Of a stretch of 64,000 nucleotides of DNA, positions 36,056 to 47,415 are shown piece by piece; position 1 is the first letter of the stretch; each line of letters starts with the position of its first letter. Under the pieces are notes generated by a model, which did no database searches, was not told the DNA's origin, and was given only the letters and a program-made list of their open reading frames with translations. The DNA lies in NCBI GenBank assembly GCA_001599975.1, contig BCIO01000004.1, positions 967,434 to 1,031,433 of the forward strand, read 5' to 3'. The DNA is from Cystobasidiopsis lactophilus. Lineage: Eukaryota > Basidiomycota > Agaricostilbomycetes > Agaricostilbales > Chionosphaeraceae. Position numbers and translations under genes: made by a program.

Positions 36056-36818
36056 TTAAGTTTCACGCACACAGGTCAAAACCGAAGGCTGGACGCACCC
36101 ATCTTGCGTTACATCAGCATAGGTTGCAGCTGTAATATAGTACCAAGATGTGAACGTGTTCGGCCCAAAGGTGATGCTTGCGGCGCCGCCACCAGTACCG
36201 GCTGTGCCGGAGATCGAGAAAACATGCTGTCCTTTGTAGACAGCTGTGACGCCCAGGAAGCCCTTGGTCGCTTGATTCTGAAAGAGGCTGCATTGGGAGC
36301 AGTCTGGGACGGCGAACGCTGAGGCCGAGTGCTTCGTTGTCAAGACTGCCTCAAGATGCGGCGTCGACACCCACGCGTAAAGAACTGGCGGCCGTCATTG
36401 CCGTCGTTAGTTGCCCAGCCTGGGTGATCAGCAGGATCGCCAGTGGTGTAGCCTACCTGTCCACAGTGAGCAAGACCTAACCAGGAGAATACTCAGCTAC
36501 TAGAACCTGCCGACGGGGGTGCCAACCCCTCCCAGATCGACCAGGAAGCCGCCATCACGGGTAAGCAGCTCGAAGTTGAACGATGCAGTACCAGTGACGA
36601 CGGGTCCCAAGGAATTTATGCTGTCTCGCTCGGCCAAGTGGCGAATCATGATGGAGCCCTTGGTCGCTCGGGCCGCATGAGCTTTGAAGGTCCGAACGGC
36701 TGGTCGAAATCTTTATTCAGTCAATGACAGCGGACGGTCGACGGAAGAGCAGCTCACGAGAGCAATGAACGGAAGCCGCCCCAGCAGCGAGCAGAGCGAC
36801 GCCAGTAATAAGCAGCAT
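36056..36818 (-). CDS. putative small secreted protein, family unknown
   Basis: The first exon encodes a clear signal peptide, MLLITGVALLAAGAASVHCS (start 36818). An intron with donor GTGAGC and acceptor CGACCAG leads to VRTFKAHAARATKGSIMIRH and FNFELLTRDGGFLVDLGGVG. Further exons give GDPADHPGWATNDGNDGRQF and the last exon SAFAVPDCSQCSLFQNQATK then TSWYYITAATYADVTQDG, closing VLTCVRET with a stop at 36056. One central junction did not resolve cleanly, so exon edges there are unsure. The protein would be about 200 residues, Gly/Thr-rich with few cysteines. No family recognised; a lineage-specific secreted or surface protein is the best guess. Confidence 0.5.
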
Positions 36819-37310
36819 TTCCCAGGTATGGCTTAGATCTTGGCCGCACGAGAGCAAATTGAAAGGTCCAAGAAGATAGCCAGGGGCGTCTAGAAGCGAC
36901 GACAGCCATTGTCGAACAGTTCCTCGAGCCGGGGAGCATTTCGAACAGATCTGAAGCGGTCTGACTCTTGAGGACAGAATTCCGGTCCGTCGAGGCCCGG
37001 TCGAGGCAGTGAACATCACATACGGTATACAACAGTCTTGAAAATGAGCGCTGGGGAAGCAACGTTGAGAGCCAGCATTCGACAAGGCTCGTCGGGCGGG
37101 CGCAAGGAGCAGTTTGCCACTCGATGTTCGGATTTCCCAATACCCGCATATGAGCGCTTTTATTGCAAGTTCTATGGCTCAAAAAAGGCCAACATGGAAG
37201 CCATCTGATGATAAAGAGGTGAAGCAGCGGAGTCAAACCCTTCGGCGAATTAGCGGCCTGGGAGCCTGCGGGGTGTGATTGTCGCCCTCCCAAACTCCAG
37301 CAACGACAAA
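36819..37310. promoter_or_regulatory. divergent promoter region
   Basis: About 490 bases between the start codons of the minus-strand secreted-protein gene and the plus-strand SnoaL-like gene. No defined element seen. Confidence 0.4.
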
Positions 37311-37934
37311 ATGACCAAGCTCGAAGACCTGTCCAACCGGCTAGCAATCATCGAGGAGAAGGAAGCGATCCGAGCTCTCCTCCAGCGCTTCACCCTCTCC
37401 TTAGACGGGATCATCAAGGACAAGACCGAAGCTCAGGTCCAAGCTTACATCGACACGCACACCCCTGACGCTGTTTTCGAGCATGACATTGGGAACTTGA
37501 CGGGCGGCGAGGCTGCGGCGAGGGCTGCCTTGACGGGCTTGGGGATGTACACCGACGGCCAGCACTTCGTCCGCTCGCCAACTTTCACCAAGCTGGATTT
37601 AGAAAAGGGCCAAGCGAGCGCTGTTTGTGATGCCATTTACACCAGTTGAGCCCTTCGTTCGCTGTCATTGCTCCGGGAGAAGTTGGGCTCACCTGGTTTG
37701 GTGAAAGCGGTGTGGCCAGCCAGACCGGGAGCGCCGCCAGTGGACCAGCTGAAGGAATTTGGCAAGGTGAGCCCGTTTCTTTCTTCTTCACCAGCGTCCC
37801 AGAACGAGCTGAGGCAAGAGCAGTGCGGGGGCAAGTACTACTTTGACTTTGTCAAGTGCCCGGACGGAAAGTGGCGCATCTCCAAGAACGTCCTGCACGC
37901 TGTGTGGTTCCAAGGAACGGGACCGGTCTTGTGA
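37311..37934 (+). CDS. SnoaL-like domain protein
   Basis: Small NTF2/SnoaL-fold protein of about 160 residues. The start MTKLEDLSNRLAIIEEKEAI, then LLQRFTLSLDGIIKD, and YIDTHTPDAVFEHDIGN with GGEAAARAAL are typical of the SnoaL_4 group, which includes dehydratases, cyclases and isomerases. An intron near 37637-37670 joins DAIYT to GLVKAVWPARPGAPPV, and a second (donor GTGAGC, acceptor TCCCAG) joins QLKEFGK to NELRQEQCGGKYYFDFVK. The end is WRISKNVLHAVWFQGTGPV, where the H in NVLH is a common family residue. The stop is at 37932-37934. A second member of the wider fold lies at 19673-20248. Activity is unknown; the acceptor of the first intron is not certain. Confidence 0.78.
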
Positions 37935-38740
37935 AATAGAGAAGGGGCATTGTGCTAGGTCTGGCTGCGCCAATTGAACTTGGTGTCGATGCATAATGAA
38001 CTGGAACTTGGCCCGCCCAACTCGACGGGACTTGATATGTTTGGCTGCGGTCAATGACACATAGATCTAGCTGTATGAAAGACTAGAGCCGAGTGAGATG
38101 GCAAAGAGAGCGCGGCAGGGCGAAACCAGAAATCCGTCATGCAGCAGGCTGAGCACCAGCAAAACCTGCGGCGGGAGCGCATCCGAGTCGCCAGATCATC
38201 TTCCATGATGATTAAGAGCAAGTTGAAGACACTACTGAAGCATCAAACGAGACAGTAGAGTGCACTTCATGTGCGCGCATGAATTATTGGGCAGCGGGAC
38301 AGGCAAGGCAGATTGCCTTCGGACTTGCTCCCTGGCCTTTCAAATGCTTTCCAAAACACAAAAGCTTCAGGCACGGCGAACAGCGCGCAGAATGGTTGGC
38401 CGAAAGCGAGGCCGCACCACGATTGACAGCGTGGGTTATGAGCTCGCAGGCCCAACTTCGCCCGCAGCGGGCTCTGCCCTTTTGAGTGCGAGCGTCCAGC
38501 CAAGCGCATAGGTGAGTGCGCCCCCCAGCCAATTTATATTTCCATCCTGACCATCGCTGCCCTCCCTCCCTCCTCCCACCTGCTCTCCTGCGCCTCTGCA
38601 CACGCTTCCCGCCTCCCGCTTTCGCCTTCTTCCCGTCCCCTCGCTGCCTGTCAACCCTCACCGTCCACGGCGCGCGCAAAAGTAAACAACACCCGCCCTA
38701 CTCCCACTTCCCCCTCAACCTCCCACACGCACTACACACC
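37935..38740. other. intergenic region and NHP6 promoter with pyrimidine tract
   Basis: About 800 bases. From about 38520 to 38720 the plus strand is strongly C/T-rich with repeated CCTCCC and CTCCC runs, as in promoters and 5' UTRs of highly expressed fungal genes. No other gene supported. Confidence 0.5.
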
Positions 38741-38825
38741 GTGAGTGATGCCGCTTTGTTGTTTGCCTTAAGCAGGCTGTCACCGGGAATGGCGTGCCTG
38801 ATTGTGTGCGCTCGGTCGGACGCAG
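38741..38825 (+). other. 5' UTR intron of NHP6
   Basis: A GTGAGT donor at 38741 and a GACGCAG acceptor ending at 38825 sit directly before the ATG at 38826. The acceptor abuts the start codon. Inferred from splice consensus. Confidence 0.6.
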
Positions 38826-39431
38826 ATGCCCAAGGAAGCCAAACCGCGCGCGGCCAAGAAGGACGGCCCTGCCAAAGCGGGCAAGAAGGAGAAGAAGGCC
38901 AAGGACCCCAACGCGCCCAAGAGGCCTTTGAGCGCCTACATGTTCTTCTCAAAGGTTCGGCATCCTCGTCCCGGTCGATGTTGACTCCCGCGCCCGCTTT
39001 GTGCTCACACTGCCTACCACCCACAGGACGCTAGGGCTGCAGTCAAGGAGGAGAACCCGGACGCCTCGTTCGGTGCGTGCTTATCGTTGTTACGGCGCGT
39101 CCGTTTGACAGCTCATGACGGGAGCGACAAACAGGCGAGATCGGCAAGCTGCTCGGCCAGAAGTGGGCCGCCCTCAGCGACGAGGAGAAGACGCCTTACA
39201 ACGAGATGCACGACAAGGACAAGGTCCGATGTGAGTATTTTGTTATGATTGCTGTGCACGGCCGCGGAGTTCTTATGCACGTGTGTGGCGAACAGACGAC
39301 GAGGAGACCGCTTCCTACGAGGTACCCTTCACTTGTCACTTCGTGGTCGCTGCTGTATGCTAACTGTGTGATGCTTGCAGAAGAAGGCGCCCGCCGCTGC
39401 CAAGGACGACGAGGAGGAGGAAGAGGAGTAA
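38826..39431 (+). CDS. NHP6: HMG-box chromatin protein NHP6
   Basis: Small nuclear HMG-box protein that bends DNA and works with FACT at nucleosomes. Five exons: 38826-38954, 39027-39072, 39135-39230, 39296-39321 and 39381-39431. The N-terminus is Lys/Ala-rich. The box begins DPNAPKRPLSAYMFFSK, continues DARAAVKEENPDASF and IGKLLGQKWAALSDEEKTPY, and the tail is acidic (DDEEEEEE) before the stop at 39429-39431. Length, about 115 residues, fits the family, though an acidic tail is longer than in budding yeast. All exon joins keep frame. Confidence 0.95.
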
Positions 39432-40277
39432 ACTCGCCACCTCCCCCCCGCCACCCTCCACACCATCCCCCTCCTTCCCACCAAACCAAATCAGTTCAAT
39501 GTAACACCAAAAAAAAAATCCGCCCTCCCCCTCTTCCACCTGCGCTGTTCGTCGGAAAGGAAGTTTTCGTCCGGTCGTCGTCTGTTCCAAGGGTTCTCTC
39601 TCTACCCGGCTCTCTCTCTGCTTGTTGTCATACTTTCAAGGAGGTCTTTTCTGAGGTTCTTTTACTACTACACACGCCGTTCTGCCTCCTGCCCTCTTAA
39701 TACGCTAAGGACTCTTTACCAACAACGGGAGACCCTCTTGTATGGCCTTTTGAAACGCTTTCTAGAGATCTCGTTCACGTTTTGCCACCTGGACGACAAC
39801 CTTTGACGAACATCTATGAGTTGTTGTTTTGATCCGAGAGGATTCGCGATCGATGAGCCCGGAAGGGCGGGACGTCTGCTTAATGAAAGTGCCCTCAGAC
39901 GCGTCCATTTTGGCTTGCTGCTTGGGTTCCTGGTACTTGCAGCAGCCTTTAATCGTGACAAATCGCGCCAAAGTAGTACACCAGCAGCGGCGAGAGGCAA
40001 AGTCGGGTTGGGATCGTCAACTGTTTTTGTTTGTTTTGGGACCGCCAAGGCCGCCGCCGTCGTCACCGGGCTTCGTTGACTCCTTCAGAGAGAGCTTGTA
40101 TGCCAACGACGACGCACAGGGCATTCGAAGAGCCATGCACCTTTTGACGCTGCCTTGAACTTTTGCCTTTTACTCGAACCGACAAGATGCCCAATTCACC
40201 AACGAACAGCGAGAAGCGACAGGCCAAATTGTGTGTTTTGTTGTTTGTTGCTTGTGCTTTAGTTGCTGGGCTGAGCG
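39432..40277. other. 0.85-kb intergenic region
   Basis: Between NHP6 and the small WLCC gene. Its left part is the C-rich, then T-rich NHP6 3' UTR, including an A9 run at about 39511. Frames on both strands show no motif. Confidence 0.45.
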
Positions 40278-41076
40278 ATGGTGTGGCAAAGCTTTGACTT
40301 GGACGTGGAGGAGCTCGCGGATGTATCCGTGGTCAGCGAGAAGAGCTTGACCGATGACAAGGCCGGTGAGTTTTGCCCTCTTCATAGCACCAGAGAGACT
40401 CTGTCTGAGTGGGAAAAAGGAGCAGATGTGAAGTCCAGCTCGAACAACCCAAGCCCGACAGGCAAGGCCAACTGTCTCTATGTCAAGCCCAGCAGTCTGT
40501 CCACAGTGCCCATGCGAAAGCCACTGGTGAGACAGGTGCCCTTAGCCTCTGATAAGATTTCTCACTGAAAGAGTGAAACAGAGAGGGACCGAGGAATACC
40601 ATGCCTTCAAAGCCGCCGAAGCCGCTCCTCAGCCCGAAGTCGGCGCCCTGACCATCTCCGCCTCTGCGCCCAAGCGACGCACTTTGGGCTCCCGCTTGTC
40701 CTCCTTCTTCCGCTCCTCCTTCCGACCCACGTCCACCTTGCCGCCGCCACCAATGCCGGACAGCCGGAGGGGCTCGACCGCCGGCGCTTTCTTGGACGTG
40801 CCCGCCACGCCGACCCGCTCTGAGAAGACCGCCAGCGTGGCCTTCTCCCTCCCCTCTGCTTCTGGCAACTCGGCCAGGTTGTCCAAGATGCCAGTGCCAG
40901 ACTCCCTCCGCCCCGTGTCCACCTACGGCGAACCGCAAGCCTTCAAGCCATCGTCGCGCTACACCATGGGCCCCTCGCGCCTCCACAATGGCTTTACCGA
41001 GTTCAAAGAAGAGGAAGACGATGAAGAGGAGGGAGCGCAAGCCCAATCGCCGACCAAGCGCTGGCTGTGCTGCTGA
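40278..41076 (+). CDS. small disordered protein ending in CC
   Basis: About 195 residues in two exons. Exon 1, MVWQSFDLDVEELADVSVVS, joins across an intron (donor GTGAGT near 40367, acceptor just before 40572) to VKQRGTEEYHAFKAAEAAPQ. The middle is basic and Ser/Pro-rich (SRLSSFFRSSFRP), the end acidic (EEEDDEEE) and then SPTKRWLCC with the stop at 41074-41076. Two terminal cysteines suggest lipid attachment, by Rab-type geranylgeranylation or palmitoylation, which would place it on a membrane. No domain recognised. The acceptor choice is the only one that keeps the frame. Confidence 0.6.
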
Positions 41077-41457
41077 GCAACCCACCCTTTCCTTCAACCT
41101 AGAATGTCCATTTGCCACAATTAATTGTATTCGTGTTTTCTTTTTCTCTCTTTTCAGGGTTCTTTGTACTACTAGCGGGTGTGGGAAATAGGGACTAATT
41201 GACGCAACAGGACCGGTTCACAGGAGGGACCTCGCTCTTCTTTCTCTTTGTAATACTCAAAACTGCCGGATGGAACATATAGACGTTGGAGCTGTCAACT
41301 ATTGGCGCAAAGTGCATTGTACAAGAGCCCGGGTTTTTCATGCAGCGCTTCCAGAGGGTGCATAAGAAGAGGCGAAGTGGCGGATCTGCCACGCAACTCG
41401 TCAGTCTATCAAAGAAGGTGGACAAGCAGCAAGACTCACGGTAAGAAGTGCGAAAAG
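41077..41457. other. convergent 3' intergenic region
   Basis: About 380 bases between the stop of the WLCC gene and the stop of the SRPBCC gene. No gene seen. Confidence 0.45.
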
Positions 41458-41928
41458 CTAAGGAGCCTCTGCCTTAAGCTTGACAGCCTCGTCAAACGCC
41501 TTGAACCCAGCCGTCGTCGACGTCCGCATCCCGAACCAGTCCATCATCGGCGTGAACAATGGCCCTCGGAATTGCTCGGTTTGGGACAGTTTGGTCTTTC
41601 CGTCCGCCTCTTCACTGAGGGTGAAGAAGTGTCGACCGGCGAACAGGCCCAGAGGCAGAGCCCCTTCCCAACCGAAACCCTTCGAATCCAGGTGAACCAG
41701 CGTGGGCTCGATGTTCATCCCACTTGCACCCGGTGGCAGCAGCGCAACCTTCAACTTTTGGCCAACAGCGAGCGGGCCAGGCACAGGAGGCTCGACCGAT
41801 TGGATGAATGCGCTCCATGACGGGTAGGCAGGGAAATCTAGCAATATCTGGTGGACTTTGGCAAGAGGCGCATCGATCAGGATTTCAGTCGAAATAGAAC
41901 GGTCAACCGGGTGCGAGGGATCCGCCAT
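41458..41928 (-). CDS. SRPBCC / START-like superfamily protein
   Basis: Single-exon gene of about 157 residues with a helix-grip fold (polyketide-cyclase-2/SRPBCC type) that binds hydrophobic ligands. The start chosen at 41928 gives MADPSHPVDRSISTEILIDA, followed by HQILLDFPAYPSWSAFIQS, the characteristic P-x-Y-P-x-W block. The rest is GQKLKVALLPPGASGM, the F-x-W-E-G segment FGWEGALPLGLFAG, and EQFRGPLFTPMMDWFG, ending KAFDEAVKLKAEAP at 41458. The frame stays open to 42150, so a longer N-terminus is possible. Ligand unknown. Confidence 0.8.
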   Translation of the reverse strand: MADPSHPVDRSISTEILIDAPLAKVHQILLDFPAYPSWSAFIQSVEPPVPGPLAVGQKLKVALLPPGASGMNIEPTLVHLDSKGFGWEGALPLGLFAGRHFFTLSEEADGKTKLSQTEQFRGPLFTPMMDWFGMRTSTTAGFKAFDEAVKLKAEAP

Positions 41929-43289
41929 ATTATCGAGAGCAAGTCGCTGTACCGGATAAAGACGCTCTTGCTCCGTGGCGACCATTCTGTCACCGTCGCT
42001 AATCATGTCTCGGCTCGTTTGTGCTGCCTGGTCGTCCTGTGCCTCATGGAAATGCTTTGTGGAAGCCTTGAAAGGGCTTTTGTTGCGTTGCGTTCGTGGC
42101 CATTGGACGATGATCGGCCTGATTAGCTTGGAGGCGTCTAAAATGCACATTCCAATATTTCATGGGCCATTCCTTGGTCGCTGTTATCGTTAGTAAGCAG
42201 CAAAAAATGGCGGTGGTGTGCCTACGAGCCAAGTGCCCGGTATAGACTTTGTACGGTCTGCAGTCGAGTCGAAGACATGGAACTGTTCTCGTCAAGCTTG
42301 CCGTGGCCATGCTCGTTGTTTTCTCCTCAAAGAACTGTAACTAAGATCTAATTCAGAGACACTACTGGCCTCTGGCTCACAAAAGACGAGGCAGCCAGGG
42401 AGGCTACATAAGTGAGAGGGGCGCTGCATTCGAGAGCTGTCGTTCGGCTATTTTCTTGTCAGAGTCAGAACAAGCCACAAGTAGTGGCAATGTTGTTTGC
42501 GAACTGCTGATCTCTCCAGCAGCTCCTTTCGAATGCAGAACCTACCCCTGCAAAAGCTAACCCTGCCCGAAGTTCCCGCTTCTTGGACTGAATCGACGTT
42601 CGGTCTTCGTTTCTCAGAGGGCAGTCCTTTTGAGCTTTGTCTACATGCTGTTCGTCTTCGAATTAAACAGCATTCCAAGGTGCATCCGCAAGACTTTCAG
42701 ATTTGCAGGGGCGAGGCCAAATTTGCCACTCTGTGGCGTGCGACGCGAGCAGGGCAGCACCTGCGATGGCCTGGAAGGATAGATCCGAGTAGTTGTCGGT
42801 TAGAGAGGAACGCTATGAAACATGGATAGAGTAGTCTGCCCGGGGCAAGTGGCATTTGAATTTCGGTTCGCATCCGGAGATAAGTCTCAGAGTCTGGCGT
42901 GCTCTAGTCTAATTGGGTCAGTGATCGGTCATGCCGCTTGATACCGCTTGATACGCCCGATCAGGGCCATGCCTTCCCACGTGTCGCACAGCCTCCCAAA
43001 TCTGATTTGGCCAAGGCGACGGTCCGACGAGCGATCGCTTCTGGCCGCCAATCTTTTGGTCCGGCCCGCCTCCTTCAATCGCTCCCAGTTGCTGGAGCAC
43101 CCAAACGACGCGCACCTCTTGAAAAGGGCAACCCTGAAAGAAGCCGGCAGGTTCCGGACTGAAAACCGACTTCACGAAGTTCACCTCGTTCCGCTGTCGA
43201 ATCGCGGACGGTCGAAGAGTGGAGCTCGACTGTGGACTTGCCGTTGGCTTCGCCCATAGCGATCTGGGCAGTGTAAGAAGAGGCGCAGA
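41929..43289. other. 1.36-kb intergenic region
   Basis: Between the divergent SRPBCC and adenylate-forming genes. Short frames on both strands, none supported. A missing first exon of the adenylate-forming gene could lie at its right end. Confidence 0.4.
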
Positions 43290-45468
43290 ATGGCTTTGCA
43301 GTGGGCCGCCATCGAAGAGCATGCGCAAGCTGGCGACGAGAAAACCGCTTTCATTGTGCCCGGCGACAGTGTCGGGAGCTGGGAATGGATATCCTATGCC
43401 AAATTCAACCTACATCTCAACTGTGCCGCGACCTGGTGGACTTCAGTGAGTTCTGACGACTCCAAGAAGACATGCCCCTGAACGCAATGCAGGTCTTGGG
43501 CCTAGGGCTCCCACCTCTTAGCCGAGTCGGCGTCGCGGTTCTCGGCACATGCTACGAAGACATCCTTCACATATACGCACTCAGAAAAGCTGGCTACTTG
43601 GTGCAGTATCTGCCTTTGGTGACGCCGGGCGTTCGGTTGCCCGCCTATGGGCAACTCCTCAAAGGCGTCGATGCCCTGGTTGTTTCCAAGGAAGCCGCAG
43701 CTCAATATCCCTGTGAGTCCTTCCTTCGGTCGGTCGGAATCTGACACGGCGAACTGATTTGAAGTTCAGTCCAATCTCTTGGCCTACGCACACATTTTCT
43801 TCCGCCGCTGGAAACGGTTACAGAGCTCAACGCCATCACCTTTTCTCGACCTGACGAGCACCCTGTCGAGATTGTACTCGAGCTGCATTCGAAAGACACC
43901 ACCTATGACAATCCTCGCATACCCTACTGCACTTCGTATCTGGATGTTGCAGCGTCGATCATTTGCAAGAGAAAGGCCGTACCCGAGAAGTTCGTGGCCT
44001 TCGCTTCCGTTACCGCAGCGGTCATGAGCACAGTGAGCCATCCTCTTTAGCGTGTGGTCTCGAGTGAAACTGATCTAGATGGCTTGGCTGCTCTCCAGTT
44101 CCGTGAGTAGACCTCGCCTCGACGTCGTTCGTCCGAAATGTGGGTGACCGCAACTTCTTGTTAGTTTTGGCCCTTTTTCGCCTCGGCGGGACGTACATCA
44201 TCCCTCCTGGCATGCGTCTGGACGTCAAGAGTCAGTCTGCCTTTCAATCCACATTAACGCTAGCATTCTCAAGCCTTCTCGACCGCAGTGATCCTCTCCC
44301 TCAAAGAGGAATTTGGCCTCGATACGGTAGGTGGACCTGAGGTTTGTCGATCGCCTCCTTACGAAGGCCGACGGCCGACAGATTCTCGCCTTCCCACCGC
44401 AGATCGTCAATATCGTCAGCGAATGCGAGGCGGACAGGTCGCTCGTTCCGAAATTACAGTCATTGCAGTTATTTGCGTTGAGCTGCATCTTGGGCCCTTC
44501 CATGGAGCCCGCAAGGCGCCTCGGTCTCAATATCAAGAACAAATTCGGAAGTGCCGAATTTCAAGGCATGATGGTCTCTTCAAGAGATGGTGAGGTGATT
44601 GGCGCTGCTGTGGTCTGGTCTGACCTGTTATTTTGCAGATTGTGACCACCCAGATTTGCTCCAGCCAAATTTTCCTCCAGACATGCAGGCGTTCTTGCCC
44701 TGGAACTCCAAATCGAGTTGGGTCGAAATGGTGCCTCTCCTCCTCCGCTGTCCCTCGGAATCGTTTTTTGACCCGGCCATGTTGTTACTGCCATCTCAAG
44801 GTGTTCATGCCAACGAGCTATGTCGTTGCTCATCGTCCCGAATATTGTGGCGTGGACGGAAACATTCGAACTGGGCTCCTCTTTGCGAAATCAATCAATT
44901 CGCGGGGCAATGCTGTCTATGCCTACAAGGGCACTATAACGGAACACCGGCAGCTGGAAGCTATGCAGCGACTAGGCTCAACTGGGTAGGCTTTCTTCAC
45001 CAGAATGGTCGCAATAGCTCAAGACAGAGTGCAGGGCCCTCCAGAGGTTCTTGGGATTGCACACCCGCGACCTCGTGTCATCCTTTGCGATCGTCGGCGC
45101 TCAAAAGCACTGTGCTGTGCTGGTCACACCCAACCCCAGTTGCACCATGTCGCTTTCCCAGATTAGGGAGGCCGTCTTCGAAAGAGTCAAAACTTTTGTA
45201 AGTCGAGCGCGTTCGTTGTACCAAGTGGCCAGCTTTGGGCTGAGCTCAAGCACAGCAAGAGAAAGAACCTCAACTCGTCAAAGTCGACTCAGTACGACGT
45301 GTCGCTGCTCTTCCAACCCTTCCCAAACACTTTGTGTCTAAGGAGGTTGACAGTCCGGAAGAAAGCCTCCTCAACTGGTTTGCGAAGTGCATCGACGCTG
45401 CTCTTGTCGACTCAAAACTCGCCTCTCTCACTGGCAGACTGGCTCACGCACATCTGATACCCAGTTGA
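43290..45468 (+). CDS. divergent adenylate-forming (reductase-like) protein
   Basis: Related to basidiomycete adenylate-forming reductases (AMP-binding domain). Exons found in order: SWEWISYAKFNLHLNCAATW; VLGLGLPPLSRVGVAVLGTC with YEDILHIYALRKAGYLVQYL; HPVEIVLELHSKDTTYDNPR; VLALFRLGGTYIIPPGMRL; LAFPPQIVNIVSECEADRSL then LFALSCILGPSMEPARRLG; YCGVDGNIRTGLLFAKSINS; SSFAIVGAQKHCAVLVTPNP; LPTLPKHFVSKEVDSPEESL, stop at 45466-45468. The usual phosphate-binding motif H-T-S-G-S-T-S-G-x-P-K appears as H-S-K-D-T-T-Y-D-N-P-R, and the GRxDD block is not seen. About eight introns, several not exactly placed. The protein has no room for the normal carrier and reductase domains. Either a repurposed or a decaying gene. 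Confidence 0.6.
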
Positions 45469-47415
45469 CGCGGCGTTAACACGACCTTCTCGTTTGGGTG
45501 GCGGCATCGATAGCATCTTCAGACCAACTCATTTGCCGTATCGGGGACGTAAAGGCGCGTCATATATCGTATTCGACTCATATATAACAAGGCGCTTTGT
45601 AAAACACTTGATGTACTATTGTACACTGGAAGCATGCATAAATTTGGTGAGCGCCTCTTCGGCTCGGCGCTCGACTACCTCTTGACTTGATCGATTTCCT
45701 ATCCCATCTTTCTCGAACAATATTATTGACTAGCCATTCAGTGTGTGTATATTGCCATGACTCTGCAAATCCGCGATCTAACCATGGCGGCCTTCCAACG
45801 AGTCGCCTCGGCGAACTTTCTTGCCCAAATCCACCACTTTTTGAACGCCAAGATCAAGGCGCCACTGTCAAACCTGTTGTATGTCCAACATAACACCTGC
45901 GTGGCGGAGTCGGCTCTTTCGGAAAGCAACGCAGATTTCAAGGCTCGATCTGCTGCTTCCTCGTCGACGGCCAGCTCTCACCACTGCTCGCCAGGCACCC
46001 GTTCGTCACGCTTTGCTTGGCACTTGCGGACTGGCAAATTGATCTTGTCGATATGGGGCCCCAGAGTTTCCCCAGGCTCGCAGAGGAGATCCCTAATGAG
46101 TTAGGCTTTCTCCGCCCCATCTCTGGTCCACGGTGGTCCCGCCCTCAAGCACCACCTTGTCCGCCATCCTGCTCTCCTTGCTCCTGAACGGCCACAGTGT
46201 TGCACAAATGCACGCAGAACGCGTGGAATGTTCACAGCTCCGTTGCACGAGCAAGAACTTGCCCTCCCGACCGCCCTCTCGCCACAACAATGATGCGCAA
46301 CAAGCCTTAGCGCCATGCCTCGATTGCTCTTGTCAATCATTCTGGTGCGTCGGCGGCGATCAACTGACCGCGTTCCTCCCCGTCTCCGAAGTTGCCGACG
46401 TGCCGCCAGCAGGGCTGACTTGTTGTCGAGTTCTCGCGCCATGCCGCTGGAACTTCACCACCGAGCTTCAACACCGTGTGCTTGTTCTTGCGGGCATGAT
46501 CGTTTGGCATGGTACCAAGAGGCAGATGTGCGTTCACAGTTTGACGCTCGAGTTCTTGTCCCTGCCTTCGCCGGGCCACCCTGGCGTGGCGTGAACCAAG
46601 CGATCCACTACCTCTCGACAACTGTTGCCGGTCTTGAAGCCGACGCATGCTGGGCTTGGAAGACATCGCGCGCCATGACTGGATCCAATGCTCGGAGGCG
46701 CCCGTGCGGACAGCCACATCACCACTGCTCTCGGATCCATGCGGCTCGTTGTCGGCCAGAATGAGTTTTCGACTGTCTGTATGCCTGGTGGTTGAAGTGC
46801 AGGCGGCTTCGAAAGCAGTTCACCGATCCACCACACCAAGGTTCAAGATGGCAGCTTCGCCGTCGCTAGCAGCTCTGTTGTCGACACTTTAAAGCACATC
46901 GAACGTTGCATACCGACTCGAATGGATGGTCTTGGAGCCAACACCGACGTTTGCTAACACCCTGCTAAAAACCGACGATGTCCGGCTGCCGCCCCAAGTC
47001 ACCTCGCGCGACACTTTGAACGGCGTTTGTTTGGGGACTTTCGGTCTGCACATCAGCCTATAACGAACTGGTTTGTCCGGCTTCTGCTGCGCTGCCCACC
47101 CCCAGAGGTGGCGCTGGGCGGGGAACGGCCGGCTGCTCGGTCGACCTCGTCGTCGCGGCTTTGAACCCTGGCGGCAACTTCGTTTGCGTTCGAGCCTGCG
47201 GCTATTTTAGACGACATCCAGCGACATCCAGGTCGGGGTACTGTCAGCGGCGGGCGTTATTCTCCACATTTTCTTACGCCTTCGAACATGGGAGGTTCAG
47301 GATAATGAAGCGATCAACGCGGGGGGCGGATGAACTGCTTTTTCGGCCTCTGTTGTCCTCCTCTTTGCTGCACTCCAACACCAGCCACCTCCTTATACTC
47401 GTGCATTCGACCACA
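45469..47415. other. unresolved region, possible degraded or unrecognised gene
   Basis: Nearly 2 kb on the plus side between two genes. Protein-like stretches occur in shifting frames, for example MTLQIRDLTMAAFQRVASAN at 45755, LVDGQLSPLLARHPFVTLCL near 45950, IDLVDMGPQSFPRLAEEIP near 46040 and NGHSVAQMHAE near 46190. They could be exons of one multi-exon gene or the remains of one. No family could be named and no coherent model built. The right end should hold the sugar-transporter promoter. Confidence 0.35.
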
